A stretch of 64,000 bases of DNA from UBA1847 sp942492205 (GCA_942492205.1 CALODT010000001.1:1674001-1738000), one strand, 5' to 3'; shown: positions 52,078-61,348, counted from the stretch's first letter. Notes: generated by a model from the letters alone, not told the origin. Translations and numbers: made by a program.

Positions 52078-52767
52078 TCAGACGTTGAGGTAATTCTGGA
52101 TCTCGTAGCGGCCGCTTCGAGCCAGCAGCTCACGCTGTTCGAAACCGCCACCGCCTTTGCTGGGCAGTTCTGTTTCCATCCGGCGGCGCAGTCTTAGCAG
52201 ATGCCCCTGCGTGTCGCGAAGTGCCGCATTGATGAGCTCCCGCGTCACGCTGTTATCGCGGGCACTAGCCAGGAAGCACTTCATCTCAAAATACCGGGTG
52301 AAGGTCTTTTCGTACGTTTGCACCAGCTGCATGCTGACATCGTCGTGCATAACGTCACCAATGTGGTTCGTCGAGATGCCGCTCGAATAGGCAAGCATGT
52401 ACTGCTTGTGCTCGACGAGAATCGCATCGTTTAAATCCAGGGTGGAGTGAAACAATCGGAACAGCTGCTCACGGCTCGCCGCGCTCACGTCGCGAGATTG
52501 CAGGTAGGTAAAGAATGCCCTGCGATGGACCAGCTGCACATTGGCCTTGCGCAACGCGAGGATCTGGTATTTCTCAGCATTCTGCTCGGCAACAGGGACC
52601 AGCAGGTTGGCATGCCGAAGCTCCCATTCGCGGTATTTGCGGAAGTCATTGACGATCGTGCTTGCTATACGCGACGAACGAGGTTCGTCGGACTCGACCG
52701 CGTCCTGCAGTGCGTACTCGGACGCGTCCATCAGTTGTTTGTGTCGTTTGGAGCTGTAGCGGGCCAT
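52078..52767 (-). CDS. hypothetical helical protein
   Basis: 229 residues, basic, no signal peptide or membrane segment. Predicted almost all helical, with NDFRKYREWELRHANLLVP, FFTYLQSRDVSAASREQLF and LLRLRRRMETELPSKGGGG. I recognise no family. It converges on the MOSC gene with 17 bases between stops and is divergent from the secreted frameshifted gene. The N-terminus MARYSSKRHK is normal for an ATG start. Confidence 0.6.
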   Translation of the reverse strand: MARYSSKRHKQLMDASEYALQDAVESDEPRSSRIASTIVNDFRKYREWELRHANLLVPVAEQNAEKYQILALRKANVQLVHRRAFFTYLQSRDVSAASREQLFRLFHSTLDLNDAILVEHKQYMLAYSSGISTNHIGDVMHDDVSMQLVQTYEKTFTRYFEMKCFLASARDNSVTRELINAALRDTQGHLLRLRRRMETELPSKGGGGFEQRELLARSGRYEIQNYLNV

Positions 52768-52900
52768 GATCTTTGCGGTGACTTTGGGAATGTTGTTCTG
52801 TCGCTAGCTTATGTCTAATTCGTGACATTCTCAAGTATCAGAAATTTCGAATATTCTAAATACATGGCAATACGTAATACTTCTTAAAGACGTTGAAGGT

Positions 52901-52945
52901 GGGCAGGCATACGATTCCCCTGCCCAAAAAGACCCAACGTTCGTG
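52901..52945. other. paired hairpins in the 5' leader of the gene at 53047
   Basis: GGGCAGG (52901-52907) and CCTGCCC (52919-52925) form a 7-bp stem. A second small stem, CCAAC with GTTGG, follows at about 52934-52949. No T-run follows on the plus strand. They may structure the leader of the secreted-protein mRNA; no known riboswitch consensus is apparent. Confidence 0.3.
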
Positions 52946-53046
52946 TTGGTACCGTCTGGCATATCCGTCTATGTCGGTCGCTTGAGAGATAGCGAACCGG
53001 TTCGTTCGTTGGAAACGTAGTCAAAACGAGTGTGGAGGCGGGTTTA

Positions 53047-55183
53047 ATGTTTATGAATCGTGCCCGTGGCAAGAGAGCATTGCTCTCTCTGTCGACGGCA
53101 GTACTTTTTGCATCTTACGGAAATGCGCTGGCCTATGAATCGCCAGTTCATGTTTTTTCTATCAACGATGTGATGGGAGGTTTTGACGGCAGTACCTTTG
53201 GAACCAGTGGCGTTATTCAGGAGACCGGATCCTCAATAATCTGCGGCGTTGGCTACACACTGCCCAGTGGACAACGGGCCCGGTGGTCGACAAGCAGGGT
53301 GTAACGCTGTATCCGGTCGATAGCGAATTTGGCTTCTATGTCGTCGACTTCCTTGGCGCGGAGGGCAAGGTAAGAGACGGCGACTACATGGAGGGCTTCG
53401 TCGGTAATATCGAGGAGAACGGTGTACAAGTCGGTATCAAGGTCGCAAACGCGCCGACCCTGAAATACAAGGTCAAGCCTCCTCTGGGCACATGGTGCCA
53501 GGGGCTCGGCGGCACCTCGGTCAAATGCGAGACCGAGCACTATGTAACGATGGAGCATGTGCTGAGTTGTCATGAAACCATCCCGTATTCCTTCGCTGAC
53601 CCAGTCACAGGAGATCAGGCAATACTGTCAACGCCAAACAGCAGCCTCATGTTCGATTGTGTAAATGCACCACTGGATGATGTTGCGAACATACTGACCG
53701 CTGGCAATCCCGGCGACCGCCTGACAATTTCCACACCCTGTGAAGACGGAGATGTCGTTGGTGTAGATTGCCAGATGTTCCCCAACGACAAGACCGATAT
53801 GCAAAACAATATCGCGTTGAGTACGGACTATTCGGTGCAGCTGAAGGATGATGGCAAGCCGCTGTACGGCTGGGGCGCAACACACAAGCGACCGAATGAC
53901 GTTCGCATGTACGCCCGGCTGGCGCTCCCCGACGAATGGAAGGCAGACGATGCTCCCGCTAACGGATACAAGGTCACCAGGGCGGAGCTCGTGATCAATC
54001 ATTGGATCACAAACAATCCGAATGATCAGCTGCGCCCGGAAGATCTCGAAAATGAGGCTGCAACCGGTCGCAAACCTTCCTACCAGATTATCGAAGGTGT
54101 TGTTGCCGACGGCACTGACGCGGACGTCTGGAAGTCGATAGTCCCGTGCTATGAAGGTGACGGTGACCTGATCGATACGGAGGAGGGTGCCAACGACCCG
54201 ACCTTTATCGGCGTCGGAACGTACCTGAAGAACGCGCCGTTTGCGCTGGACCCGGACGCGATTCCCGGCGAGCTTGCAGCCGATGATCCGTACGCTTTTT
54301 CATCAGACCTGGTCGGAGGCTTCACAAACGCGTTTTACACCACGATTAACCGAGACCCGTTCGAATGGTCCTACGACGCGAACCCGGATCCGTTGATTCA
54401 GGATTTCGTCGGTAGCGCTTTCCCGGACGACACGCTGGGAGAGCTGGTTTCCGGACCTCGCTGGAGACTGAAACCCAACAAGTTTGGCCAGGACCTGCCG
54501 GGACTCGAGATTCCGTTGATCGAGTGCAGCGCGCCGCCGTTCAAGAGCGACAACATCAAGTATGAGGTTGGAACGCCCGTGACCACGGTGATTAATCTGC
54601 TTGACTGGGCGGACGACAGCTCACCGCTGGCCACCAGCAAGGGGTGGGTTGACGTAACCGCAAATGAGTTCGTGACGGTTGCCGATACAGTCAACGGTAC
54701 GCCTATAACCAGCAACGGACTGCCAATGACCGATGATTTTGACCTCGCGGTATACATCAAAGGTGACGCCAAATCTACGGCTGTCTTCAACGCCAAGCTC
54801 ATCATCGAGTACGAGGGTGAGGTTCCCGTGCCACCGACCGATTTCGACCTGGCCATTACCTCGTTGAATGTGCCGGCGCGGATGGATTGGGGCAACCCGG
54901 GATCGTCGAGCTGACAATCGCGAACTTTGGACCGGCTGACGCTTTTGGCGTTGTAAACCTGACGGGCATTTCCAACCGCGGCGAGGTATTCGAGTTCAGC
55001 GCCGATGTTCCACGACTACTCAGCGGTGATGAAATTGAGATCGAATGGCCGTGGCTGGCACCGTCTGGCAGACCGCAAACAATCCAATGGACGGCTACGG
55101 TTACTGAAACCGTCGTCGATGGAGACGACACCAACCCGTTGAACGATACCGCCGTCGCGAGCACCAAGGTGCGACGAAACTAG
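53047..55183 (+). pseudogene. secreted CARDB-type protein, two frameshifts
   Basis: Three consecutive ORFs in three frames read as one protein of about 710 residues. Part 1 (53047-53304) has a Sec signal (LLSLSTAVLFASYGNALA). Part 2 (open to 54914) continues with WTTGPVVDKQGVTLYPVDSE and has many paired Cys. Part 3 (to 55183) completes a C-terminal CARDB-like beta domain (GIVELTIANFGPADAFGV ... NPLNDTAVASTKV). The joins lie near 53262-53275 and at the GGGG of 54891-54894; each needs a -1 shift. Start is supported by GGAGG eight bases upstream. Either a decayed gene or two single-base assembly errors. No catalytic motif recognised; likely a surface or exported protein. Confidence 0.75.
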
Positions 55184-55283
55184 AGGAGGGTACCTGACTC
55201 GAAGTCGGCCAGTATCAGGTGGGCGCGTCCATTCGACGCGCTCACCTTGCCGTTCCGGCCGATCCCGTCAGACCTGGAAAATA

Positions 55284-56402
55284 ATGCGCGCTAATTCTTA
55301 CAGATCCACAATTCCCGGCATTCTGTTCCTGCTACTGATTCCCTGTATGGCGTTAGCGGGCGGTGACGAGGGACCCGAACAATCCGGCGAAAAGGAAGAG
55401 ACGCCAATCGCGACACCGGCACCCGGCGGCAAAGGCCCCGGCATGGGCAAGCAATACCAGCAAAATACGCCAGGCCCCGGCAAGGGCAGCCCGGAGTATC
55501 GTGGAGGCGCAGAGAACGAGGAACCTCAAGCCGAACCAGACCCCACCCAATCAGACAGCGCAAACGAGTCCTTATCGAAACCGGGTGAAGGCTACCCGGG
55601 TTATCGGGGAACCGGTGGCAGCGACTACCCAAAACACCGGCAATACGGGAACCCACCTCTGAGACCGTTGGAGGGTGAATCCGCCGCCAAACCTGCGCCG
55701 CCGGCCAACGCCGGACCAAGACAGGGCTTGTTGCATGCAGCCGCTTTTGGCGACCTCGAGGGTGTAACCTCGCTGCTCGACTCAGGTGCGTCGCCGAACG
55801 CGCGGTCGAAGGACAAGAGAGGACGTACGGCGCTGATCCTCGCCGCACAGGGCGGACACGTGGACGTTCTTGAGGCGCTACTCGCAAAGGGTGCCCGATT
55901 GGAGGACCGGGACAAGACAGGTCACACGGCGCTTAACTGGGCCTCGATGCGTGGCCAGAAGGCGGCCGCTCGGTTTCTGCTGGAGCACGGCGCCGACGTT
56001 AACACCTTGAATAATCGTGGGGTGTCGCCGCTTCTGTATGCCGTCGGTACGCGGAACAAGGCCATGATTCGCTTAATCGCCGAATCAGGCGCGGATCTCG
56101 AGATCGAGACGCGTGACAACAAGATGACGCCGTTGTTGCTTGCCATTGAGCATCGTGACCTGGCAATGACGCAGATGCTTCTCGATGCAGGTGCCAACGT
56201 CAATACGTGCAACCAGGACGGTTACTCGCCCTTGATGGCGGCCGCCGAGAAAGCCGATCCGGCAATCACCAGGCTGTTGCTTGGCGCAGGCGCCAAGCCC
56301 AACGTCAAGGACCAAAAAGGCCGAACTGCGCTGGTGTTCGCACGCAAAGCCGGAGACGAGAGTATCGTAAACGCGCTCTTGGCGGCTGGTGCGAAGAGCT
56401 AA
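55284..56402 (+). CDS. exported ankyrin-repeat protein
   Basis: 372 residues. A Sec signal (GILFLLLIPCMALAGG) is followed by a low-complexity Pro/Gly/Glu linker to about residue 145 with repeated PGKG/PGEGYPGYRG units, then six to seven ankyrin repeats (about 148-372). Examples are RGRTALILAAQGGHVDVLEA, TGHTALNWASMRGQKAAARF and DGYSPLMAAAEKADPAITRL. Ankyrin repeats bind partner proteins; the exported location suggests an envelope or extracellular target. It is 100 bases downstream of the frameshifted secreted gene and may share its transcript. Confidence 0.88.
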   Translation: MRANSYRSTIPGILFLLLIPCMALAGGDEGPEQSGEKEETPIATPAPGGKGPGMGKQYQQNTPGPGKGSPEYRGGAENEEPQAEPDPTQSDSANESLSKPGEGYPGYRGTGGSDYPKHRQYGNPPLRPLEGESAAKPAPPANAGPRQGLLHAAAFGDLEGVTSLLDSGASPNARSKDKRGRTALILAAQGGHVDVLEALLAKGARLEDRDKTGHTALNWASMRGQKAAARFLLEHGADVNTLNNRGVSPLLYAVGTRNKAMIRLIAESGADLEIETRDNKMTPLLLAIEHRDLAMTQMLLDAGANVNTCNQDGYSPLMAAAEKADPAITRLLLGAGAKPNVKDQKGRTALVFARKAGDESIVNALLAAGAKS

Positions 56403-56464
56403 GGGACAGGTACGAGGAAAGGGTGGGTTCAGGCTTGCTGTTCGGGCTGGCTAATCCAACCGGG

Positions 56465-56492
56465 TATGTTATTTAACATAATATACATTATG
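56465..56492. promoter_or_regulatory. two overlapping AT-rich palindromes beside higA
   Basis: TATGTTA-TT-TAACATA at 56465-56480 and CATAAT-ATAC-ATTATG at 56477-56492 are both perfect inverted repeats sharing CATA. They resemble operators of Xre/HigA-type repressors. They lie downstream of higA, between it and the ankyrin gene, rather than before higB. No T-run follows, so an intrinsic terminator is unlikely. Confidence 0.45.
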
Positions 56493-56522
56493 CGCATATA
56501 GAGGCATTAGATAGACTCAGGC

Positions 56523-56849
56523 TTATGTACCAATAAGAGCCTCCAGAGGGATATCGAGCTCTTCGTGCAACGTCCTGATCATCTTTAAAGACAGGCCCCG
56601 CTGTTTGTTCAGGACCTCTGAAACTCGTGCCCGTGAACCAATAAACGGTTCCAGGTCTTTTCTCTTCAAACCCATCTGTTCCATTCTGAACCTGATGGCT
56701 TCAATTGGATCCGGCGATTCAACAGGAGAATGTTTCGTTTCATACGCGTCCACACCAGCATCTGTGCCCGGCTTGGCCGACATTAGCGCCTGAATACGTT
56801 TCAGAGCACGCTCGTGGTCGGTGGTATTTCGTATTGGGCGAATTGTCAT
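56523..56849 (-). CDS. higA: HigA-type antitoxin (Xre family)
   Basis: 108 residues. The C-terminal helix-turn-helix is IRFRMEQMGLKRKDLEPFIG with SRARVSEVLNKQRGLSLKM, the HigA signature. The N-terminal ~50 residues (MTIRPIRNTTDHERALKRI ...) form the toxin-binding extension. As in other higBA loci, the antitoxin gene follows the toxin gene; its ATG abuts the higB TAG. It would neutralise HigB and repress the operon. Confidence 0.92.
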   Translation of the reverse strand: MTIRPIRNTTDHERALKRIQALMSAKPGTDAGVDAYETKHSPVESPDPIEAIRFRMEQMGLKRKDLEPFIGSRARVSEVLNKQRGLSLKMIRTLHEELDIPLEALIGT

Positions 56850-57200
56850 CTAAACAGTCTCCGCATCCACCTTGTCGTAGGCTTCATGGGAACCCACGAA
56901 CCGAATGTAAATAATCCTAAAATCATAGTTGATCTGCACAACGAGCCTGAATCTATTGCCGCCAATGTTGAAAACGACGCGGTTCCTTCCCAGAATACTC
57001 GCGTGACGGTAACGTCTTTTCACATCTCCCGGACTTGCCCAGCCAGACGCAGCAGCTTCTCGAAACCAAGCTTTTAACGGTTGTTCGGCCGGCGGGTGTC
57101 GTTCCCAGTACTCTCTCCCAATTTGGGAGCAATTGGCCCAATTTGGTAGCAATTGGCTAATTCGCGTATTTTGATCATACTTGAACTCTGGACTGCCCAA
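56850..57200 (-). CDS. higB: HigB-type toxin, 5' end altered by a tandem duplication
   Basis: The HigB core is complete: REYWERHPPAEQPLKAWFRE, YRHASILGRNRVVFNIGGN and the terminal FVGSHEAYDKVDAETV, that is, an mRNA interferase of the RelE/HigB fold. The N-terminus is odd. An ATG at 57178 begins MIKIRELANCYQIG in another frame, and a 20-bp tandem repeat (57118-57157) then shifts it out of frame. With one repeat copy the frame would read straight into REYWERHP. As it stands, only TTG codons (57200 or near 57156) can start the toxin frame. Toxin may be lost, reduced or have a changed N-terminus. Confidence 0.75.
   Translation of the reverse strand: MGSPEFKYDQNTRISQLLPNWANCSQIGREYWERHPPAEQPLKAWFREAAASGWASPGDVKRRYRHASILGRNRVVFNIGGNRFRLVVQINYDFRIIYIRFVGSHEAYDKVDAETV
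57118..57157 (-). repeat. 20-bp tandem duplication in higB
   Basis: Two adjacent copies of a 20-base unit differing at one base (plus strand CCAATTTGGGAGCAATTGGC at 57118-57137, then the copy with T instead of G at position 10, 57138-57157). The unit itself contains CCAATTTGG and CAATTGG half-palindromes. Twenty is not a multiple of three, so the duplication shifts the higB frame. Confidence 0.9.
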
Positions 57201-57277
57201 CTTCTATACAGATGTTGACGTGTTACTCCGGTTTGAGCGCAACGTACTGTCGCAGCCGGTCCGATATTTCGACCGAA

Positions 57278-58270
57278 TTATTCCGCGGGCTTTGTGTGAT
57301 CCCGTGTTAGCTGTCGCCGTCCGGGCCAGTTTCCGAATTGCAACTCAAATTCTATTCCCACTCCAACAACGGGTTCCCGCTCCTCGATCAGGAAGTCGCG
57401 CGGCCAACTCAGGTAGGTTAGAAACTCAACGAATAGCCACTCTCGTGAGACTTTACGGCGGTATCGCAACTCGATGCCATAGTCTCTGACAGGCACCTCG
57501 TAGTCGGTTTCACCGGTGCCGTAAATTGCATAAGAAATAGCGCTGTCGTTGGTCAGGTCTTGATACGCGATCAGCTTGCTCGTCCACGCCACTCCTTCGA
57601 CATCCTCCTCGACGACTGCTACTGACCAGGAGCGAATCAACCAATTTTCGTCAACCGCATGGTCGAGCGTGTTCGTAATCGACAGACCCGCGCCTCGCTG
57701 GCTTTGTAAAAAAAACCGTGGTTCAACTCGCCACAACCAGTCGTCACTGAATGTCTTGTGCCAGCGATAGGTCGCCCTGACAAACGGTTCCAAGGGTGAC
57801 GCAAGCTTTACTCCAGCACCAAATGACCAGCCGTGCTTCAATTTGGTGTTTCGCGTGTAGCCGATTCCGAGTAACCAATCCTCGTCGTCAAAATCATTAA
57901 AGCGTGTTGGCAACGAATCGACATTATCATCATCGGAGCCATCCACCACCTCGTTCGCTTCGCCGCGGCCGAAGATCAAGCTGGTGCGCTTATTGAGCGC
58001 AGGAAGCGCTACGCGGGCCTTCAGACGTATGCGTTCCTTCAGATCATTTCGCTCATCCCACTGACCTCCAGCAGATAATCGACCGCGCGAAACCGTCGCC
58101 TCTTCCTCGACATCCGCTGAGCCGAAAATATTGTCGATTCTTTGAGCCGTCGCCGACGTTACGCTAAAGACCGTTTGTTGCGTCCTGTCGAGAAGCGGGA
58201 CTTTCTCTGGCTTGCCGCTGGCGCAGCCTGCCAGGAACGCGCCGCTTAGAGCGAAAAGCAAGTGGCGCAT
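57278..58270 (-). CDS. lipoprotein with outer-membrane-barrel-like body
   Basis: 330 residues from the ATG at 58270 (a TTG two codons upstream is in frame). Lipoprotein signal MRHLLFALSGAFLAGCASG with the lipidated Cys near 16. The rest has alternating aromatic/polar beta strands (WLLGIGYTRNTKLKHGWSFG, PFVRATYRWHKTF, YGIELRYRRKVSREWLFVEF), like small outer-membrane barrels, with an acidic DDDNVDSLP loop. I recognise no named family. It lies downstream of higB's promoter region and reads in the same direction. Confidence 0.7.
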   Translation of the reverse strand: MRHLLFALSGAFLAGCASGKPEKVPLLDRTQQTVFSVTSATAQRIDNIFGSADVEEEATVSRGRLSAGGQWDERNDLKERIRLKARVALPALNKRTSLIFGRGEANEVVDGSDDDNVDSLPTRFNDFDDEDWLLGIGYTRNTKLKHGWSFGAGVKLASPLEPFVRATYRWHKTFSDDWLWRVEPRFFLQSQRGAGLSITNTLDHAVDENWLIRSWSVAVVEEDVEGVAWTSKLIAYQDLTNDSAISYAIYGTGETDYEVPVRDYGIELRYRRKVSREWLFVEFLTYLSWPRDFLIEEREPVVGVGIEFELQFGNWPGRRQLTRDHTKPAE

Positions 58271-58874
58271 GCTCAATGCAATCTTGCTTTTTGGGTTGAG
58301 TGACCTCGTTCAAACAACAGCGGCCTCCAAAATGACTTGCTCGATATCGTTGCCCAAGCCTATCAGTATGCGGGAATATTTGCCTTTGACTGGATGACGG
58401 AGATCCATCTGCCGAGATAGTCCACTGACTTGCCACCATCCCGGATCACAAGCCACAGGAGAAACCTGCCCGAATAATTGGGGTCGAACCGCGGTACATG
58501 ATCCCGGCAGTAGCGCCTATTGCAAACGACCTTTTTTGCCGTCTGTCCTACAAGGCGCGTTCCAGGTATTGGTCAGCGAGAAGATGCTGAGTCTGTCGCA
58601 CCCTAACTTCTGACACTTGGTTGGCTGCGGTACGGAGCTGGATCTAGCTAACCCAGCATTTCGTTGCAAAACTTCCGGCACATTCGAGTTTTGTTCCAGT
58701 TTTCTGGAACACGGTATCGGGCAGTTCCGAACCTTGTGGACCAGGCTGGCCTGGGAATCAATAACTTAGGGAGTCCTGTTTTTCCGCTATTTACGAGTCC
58801 CGACAGCGGCCACGAGAGTGCTCTCAAATCATTTAGTTGGCGCTCAAACTACTAGAACGTAACGGACTGATACC
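58271..58874. other. intergenic region without a supported gene
   Basis: About 600 bases. Short ORFs (for example 58664-58855) lack ribosome binding sites and domains. It contains the 17-base element TAACTTCTGACACTTGG at 58604-58620, which recurs with one change at 63639-63655. I see no tRNA, terminator or clear promoter. Base composition is more AT-rich than the coding neighbours. Confidence 0.5.
58604..58620. repeat. 17-bp repeat, copy 1
   Basis: TAACTTCTGACACTTGG, matching copy 2 at 63639-63655 at 16 of 17 bases. Both copies lie in gene-poor DNA, about 5 kb apart and in the same orientation. Confidence 0.5.
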
Positions 58875-59297
58875 TCATACACTGGTGTTCGCGGTGACGA
58901 CGAGCGTCAGGCCGTCGCGAGCAACCACGTTGACATCCATTCCTTTGACCATATGAGCTGCATCACCCGCAGCCCTCGTGGCGCGCCAGGTTTCTCCTCG
59001 GACTGTGACAACGCCCCTGGTTGAGCAATCGAATCCATCGATGATGACAGCCGTCTCGGACGGCAGATCGGTCTTGAGCGTTCTTTCCCCAGGCCCGATG
59101 CTGACGTCGGATGGTGCAAGCGCCTGGATACGCAAAGCAATGATCAAATCCGCAACAACAGTCAGTGTCAGAGCCGCGACCAGTCGCTGCAGGTTGCTCC
59201 ACTCTGTCAGCAAACCGGTGAGCAGAAACGTCGAACCACCAACTACGACAGACGTCGGCAGAACAACCAGCCACCAATTGAGCGAGTAACGTTTCAC
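58875..59297 (-). CDS. NfeD-like membrane protein
   Basis: 140 residues from a GTG at 59297. Two membrane helices (WLVVLPTSVVVGGSTFLLTGL and LVAALTLTVVADLIIALRI) precede an OB-fold domain (about 65-138) with GVVTVRGETWRAT and KGMDVNVVARDGLTLVV, the NfeD C-terminal pattern. NfeD proteins partner with stomatin/SPFH proteins; none is adjacent. It follows the CBS-domain gene by 12 bases on the same strand, so the two are probably co-transcribed. Confidence 0.8.
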   Translation of the reverse strand: MKRYSLNWWLVVLPTSVVVGGSTFLLTGLLTEWSNLQRLVAALTLTVVADLIIALRIQALAPSDVSIGPGERTLKTDLPSETAVIIDGFDCSTRGVVTVRGETWRATRAAGDAAHMVKGMDVNVVARDGLTLVVTANTSV

Positions 59298-59309
59298 AGC
59301 CTTTCTATC

Positions 59310-59795
59310 TCATGAGCGCACAGCGGTAATGAATCCAGTCTCGGCTTGCCCGGTAAGGTGCTCCCCAACGATATAGCTACGCATAGCTTCGGCCTCAGAG
59401 TGAACCTCATCGAGGCGCAGTTGCAGCAGGTCTCGAATACTTACCATGCTTATAAACCGACCGTTTTCATTAACGACCGGAATATGTCGCAAGTGCCGCG
59501 AAACCATGACCGCCATGATTCCGGCTGCACGATCTTCCGGCACACAGGTAACGACATCTTTTGTCATCAAATCGCGAACGCGCCTCTTTAGGAGGTCCGG
59601 CCCGACCGTCTGCAGGCTGCGCACAATATCACGCTCCGAGATTATTCCCTCGACCTTGATTCCGTCGCTGCTGACGATCAGCGCGCCCACATCCTGAAAT
59701 GCGAGTGAATCCAATACCTCTGCGATCTCTGCATCGGGCGATATATGCCCCGGCTCCTTGCCCTTTTGGGCGTTGAGAATGCGTTGTACAGTCAT
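59310..59795 (-). CDS. tandem CBS-domain protein
   Basis: 161 residues, two CBS domains: about 8-65 (IAEVLDSLAFQDVGALIV, VEGIISERDIVRSL) and 72-135 (MTKDVVTCVPEDRAAGIMAV, RHLRHIPVVNENGRFISMVS, IRDLLQLRL). There is no fused catalytic domain. Such proteins bind adenosine nucleotides and regulate partners; the partner is unknown. AGGAG-like GAAAGGAG upstream supports the ATG. It is the first gene of a likely pair with the NfeD-like gene. Confidence 0.93.
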   Translation of the reverse strand: MTVQRILNAQKGKEPGHISPDAEIAEVLDSLAFQDVGALIVSSDGIKVEGIISERDIVRSLQTVGPDLLKRRVRDLMTKDVVTCVPEDRAAGIMAVMVSRHLRHIPVVNENGRFISMVSIRDLLQLRLDEVHSEAEAMRSYIVGEHLTGQAETGFITAVRS

Positions 59796-59954
59796 AACCT
59801 ACTCCTTTCAGTTCCCGCAGCGAACACCGTCGGGATGTTTCGAAAGTGGAGCTAGCAAACTACCCGATTAACACGATATTGGCGAAGGAGTCATCTGTAA
59901 AGTCGAATTATTCACACTGATTAGTCGATAAAGTCGAGCTAAGGATCAACAACG

Positions 59955-60299
59955 GTGGCAGTCGCGGAATCATGTACCAATATGTGGCTGCTCGACTCGG
60001 GAAAGATCGTCAGCATCGAATATCTGAGAATTACGTCGCGATCCGATAGAGGCCACGAATCTGGCGTACCTCGCGAAATGATGTCGCTTCAACGCAGCAT
60101 CGTCCGCGAGCTCCTTGGTGTCACGCTGACCCTTAAGCAGACAGGAATCTGCAAAGTTGGCGATATCGGTTCTGAGCTTAGCGGTGACGACGGCGACTGG
60201 ATGAGCGCGCTGCTGCGCATCAAGAGCTTAAGGCGGGCTCAACCACGCCGGACGCTAAGCGGGTTCGTCCTCATAGGCCCAACAGGGAAGATTATATAA
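59955..60299 (+). CDS. possible small hypothetical protein
   Basis: 114 residues from a GTG. It has a start-proximal AAGGA at about 11 bases and a fairly coding-like composition (LQRSIVRELLGVTLTLKQTG, TLSGFVLIGPTGKII), but no recognised domain. It lies between divergent and tandem genes in a gap that would otherwise be 670 bases. It could be spurious. Confidence 0.3.
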   Translation: MAVAESCTNMWLLDSGKIVSIEYLRITSRSDRGHESGVPREMMSLQRSIVRELLGVTLTLKQTGICKVGDIGSELSGDDGDWMSALLRIKSLRRAQPRRTLSGFVLIGPTGKII

Positions 60300-60463
60300 A
60301 ACAATTACTTGCATTTATAACTTCATTCATTTTGTGACACAATTCACGGTTCTAGCCAGCCTCTGCAACATAACCTCATTTAATGGGGACTAAGTTAGTG
60401 CTGATCATGTTGCTTTGTTGAAACACTGTATTGGTTTATTCGAACACCCTGACCAGAGGATTG

Positions 60464-61348
60464 ATGGTTGTGGAAACGCGGTTAATCTCAGATCGCAAAT
60501 GTCATCTCTACGGCGCAGTGCTTGCCTCGGTGACCTTCGTGTTTGATATCTATCAACCGCTCGGAATTGCCGGTGCAATGCCCTATATCGCGCTCCCGCT
60601 TTTAGGATTGCTGGCGAGATCATCCCGCGCGGTGGTCAATCTCGCGGTACTGGGAACGGTACTTAACATTGCAGGTGTCGTCATGGCGACGTCAGGCGCC
60701 CCGCTCCCCGCCGTGCTTGTGAACCACCTTATGAGCGGCATCCTGGTCTGGATGGTGGCCTATATCTGCCTTAGGCATCTGGCCGTCGAAAACAAACTCC
60801 GCGACAGCCTTCGCGACGCGGCCTCCCGTGATCCATTGACCGGGCTCTATAACCGGCGTTTTGCGTTCGATAGCTTCCGGACCGAACTCAAGAAACACAA
60901 GAGATACGGCGATCCGCTGTCGGTCATCTTGCTGGACGCCGACCATTTTAAGCAGATCAATGATCAGTATGGGCACAGCGCCGGCGATGCAGCGTTGCGA
61001 GCGATTGCCGGGGCCTGCAATGCATCCGTTAGGGAAACGGATGTCGTGGGGCGTTTTGGCGGCGAGGAATTTATTGTTTTACTACCCCACACGTCTGCTG
61101 CCGATGCCGAGATCGTCGCTGAGCGCATTAGGAATACGATGTTACAACGTGATCTCAACTGGCAGGATCAGACGTTCAACGTCAGTCTGAGCCTGGGCGT
61201 CGCCGAGGCGGGTATTCATGCGACAGATTTCGACGGCCTGATAGCGGCAGCTGACGAGGCCCTTTACGCTGCGAAACGAGGTGGGCGCAACCAGACCCGG
61301 ATTGCAGATCGTCGAATTGCCGATGACCGCACGCTTCGCGTCGCTTGA
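60464..61348 (+). CDS. membrane diguanylate cyclase (GGDEF)
   Basis: 294 residues from the ATG at 60464 (AGAGGA three bases upstream; an in-frame TTG at 60431 is alternative). The N-terminal membrane sensor (about 1-115) has four hydrophobic segments (HLYGAVLASVTFVFDI, AMPYIALPLLGLLA, VVNLAVLGTVLNIAGVVM, LMSGILVWMVAYICL). The GGDEF domain (about 130-285) has DPLTGLYNRRFAFDSF, LLDADHFKQINDQYGH, the active GGEEF in GRFGGEEFIVLL, and an intact RETD inhibitory site five residues before it. Makes c-di-GMP from GTP, with product inhibition. No MASE name fits surely. Confidence 0.93.
   Translation: MVVETRLISDRKCHLYGAVLASVTFVFDIYQPLGIAGAMPYIALPLLGLLARSSRAVVNLAVLGTVLNIAGVVMATSGAPLPAVLVNHLMSGILVWMVAYICLRHLAVENKLRDSLRDAASRDPLTGLYNRRFAFDSFRTELKKHKRYGDPLSVILLDADHFKQINDQYGHSAGDAALRAIAGACNASVRETDVVGRFGGEEFIVLLPHTSAADAEIVAERIRNTMLQRDLNWQDQTFNVSLSLGVAEAGIHATDFDGLIAAADEALYAAKRGGRNQTRIADRRIADDRTLRVA

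Noticed and set aside
60300..60430. Possible insertion-sequence remnant (CTCTGCAACATAACC ... GCTTTGTTGAAACA)
   Set aside because: No inverted repeat pair, target duplication or transposase fragment could be seen.
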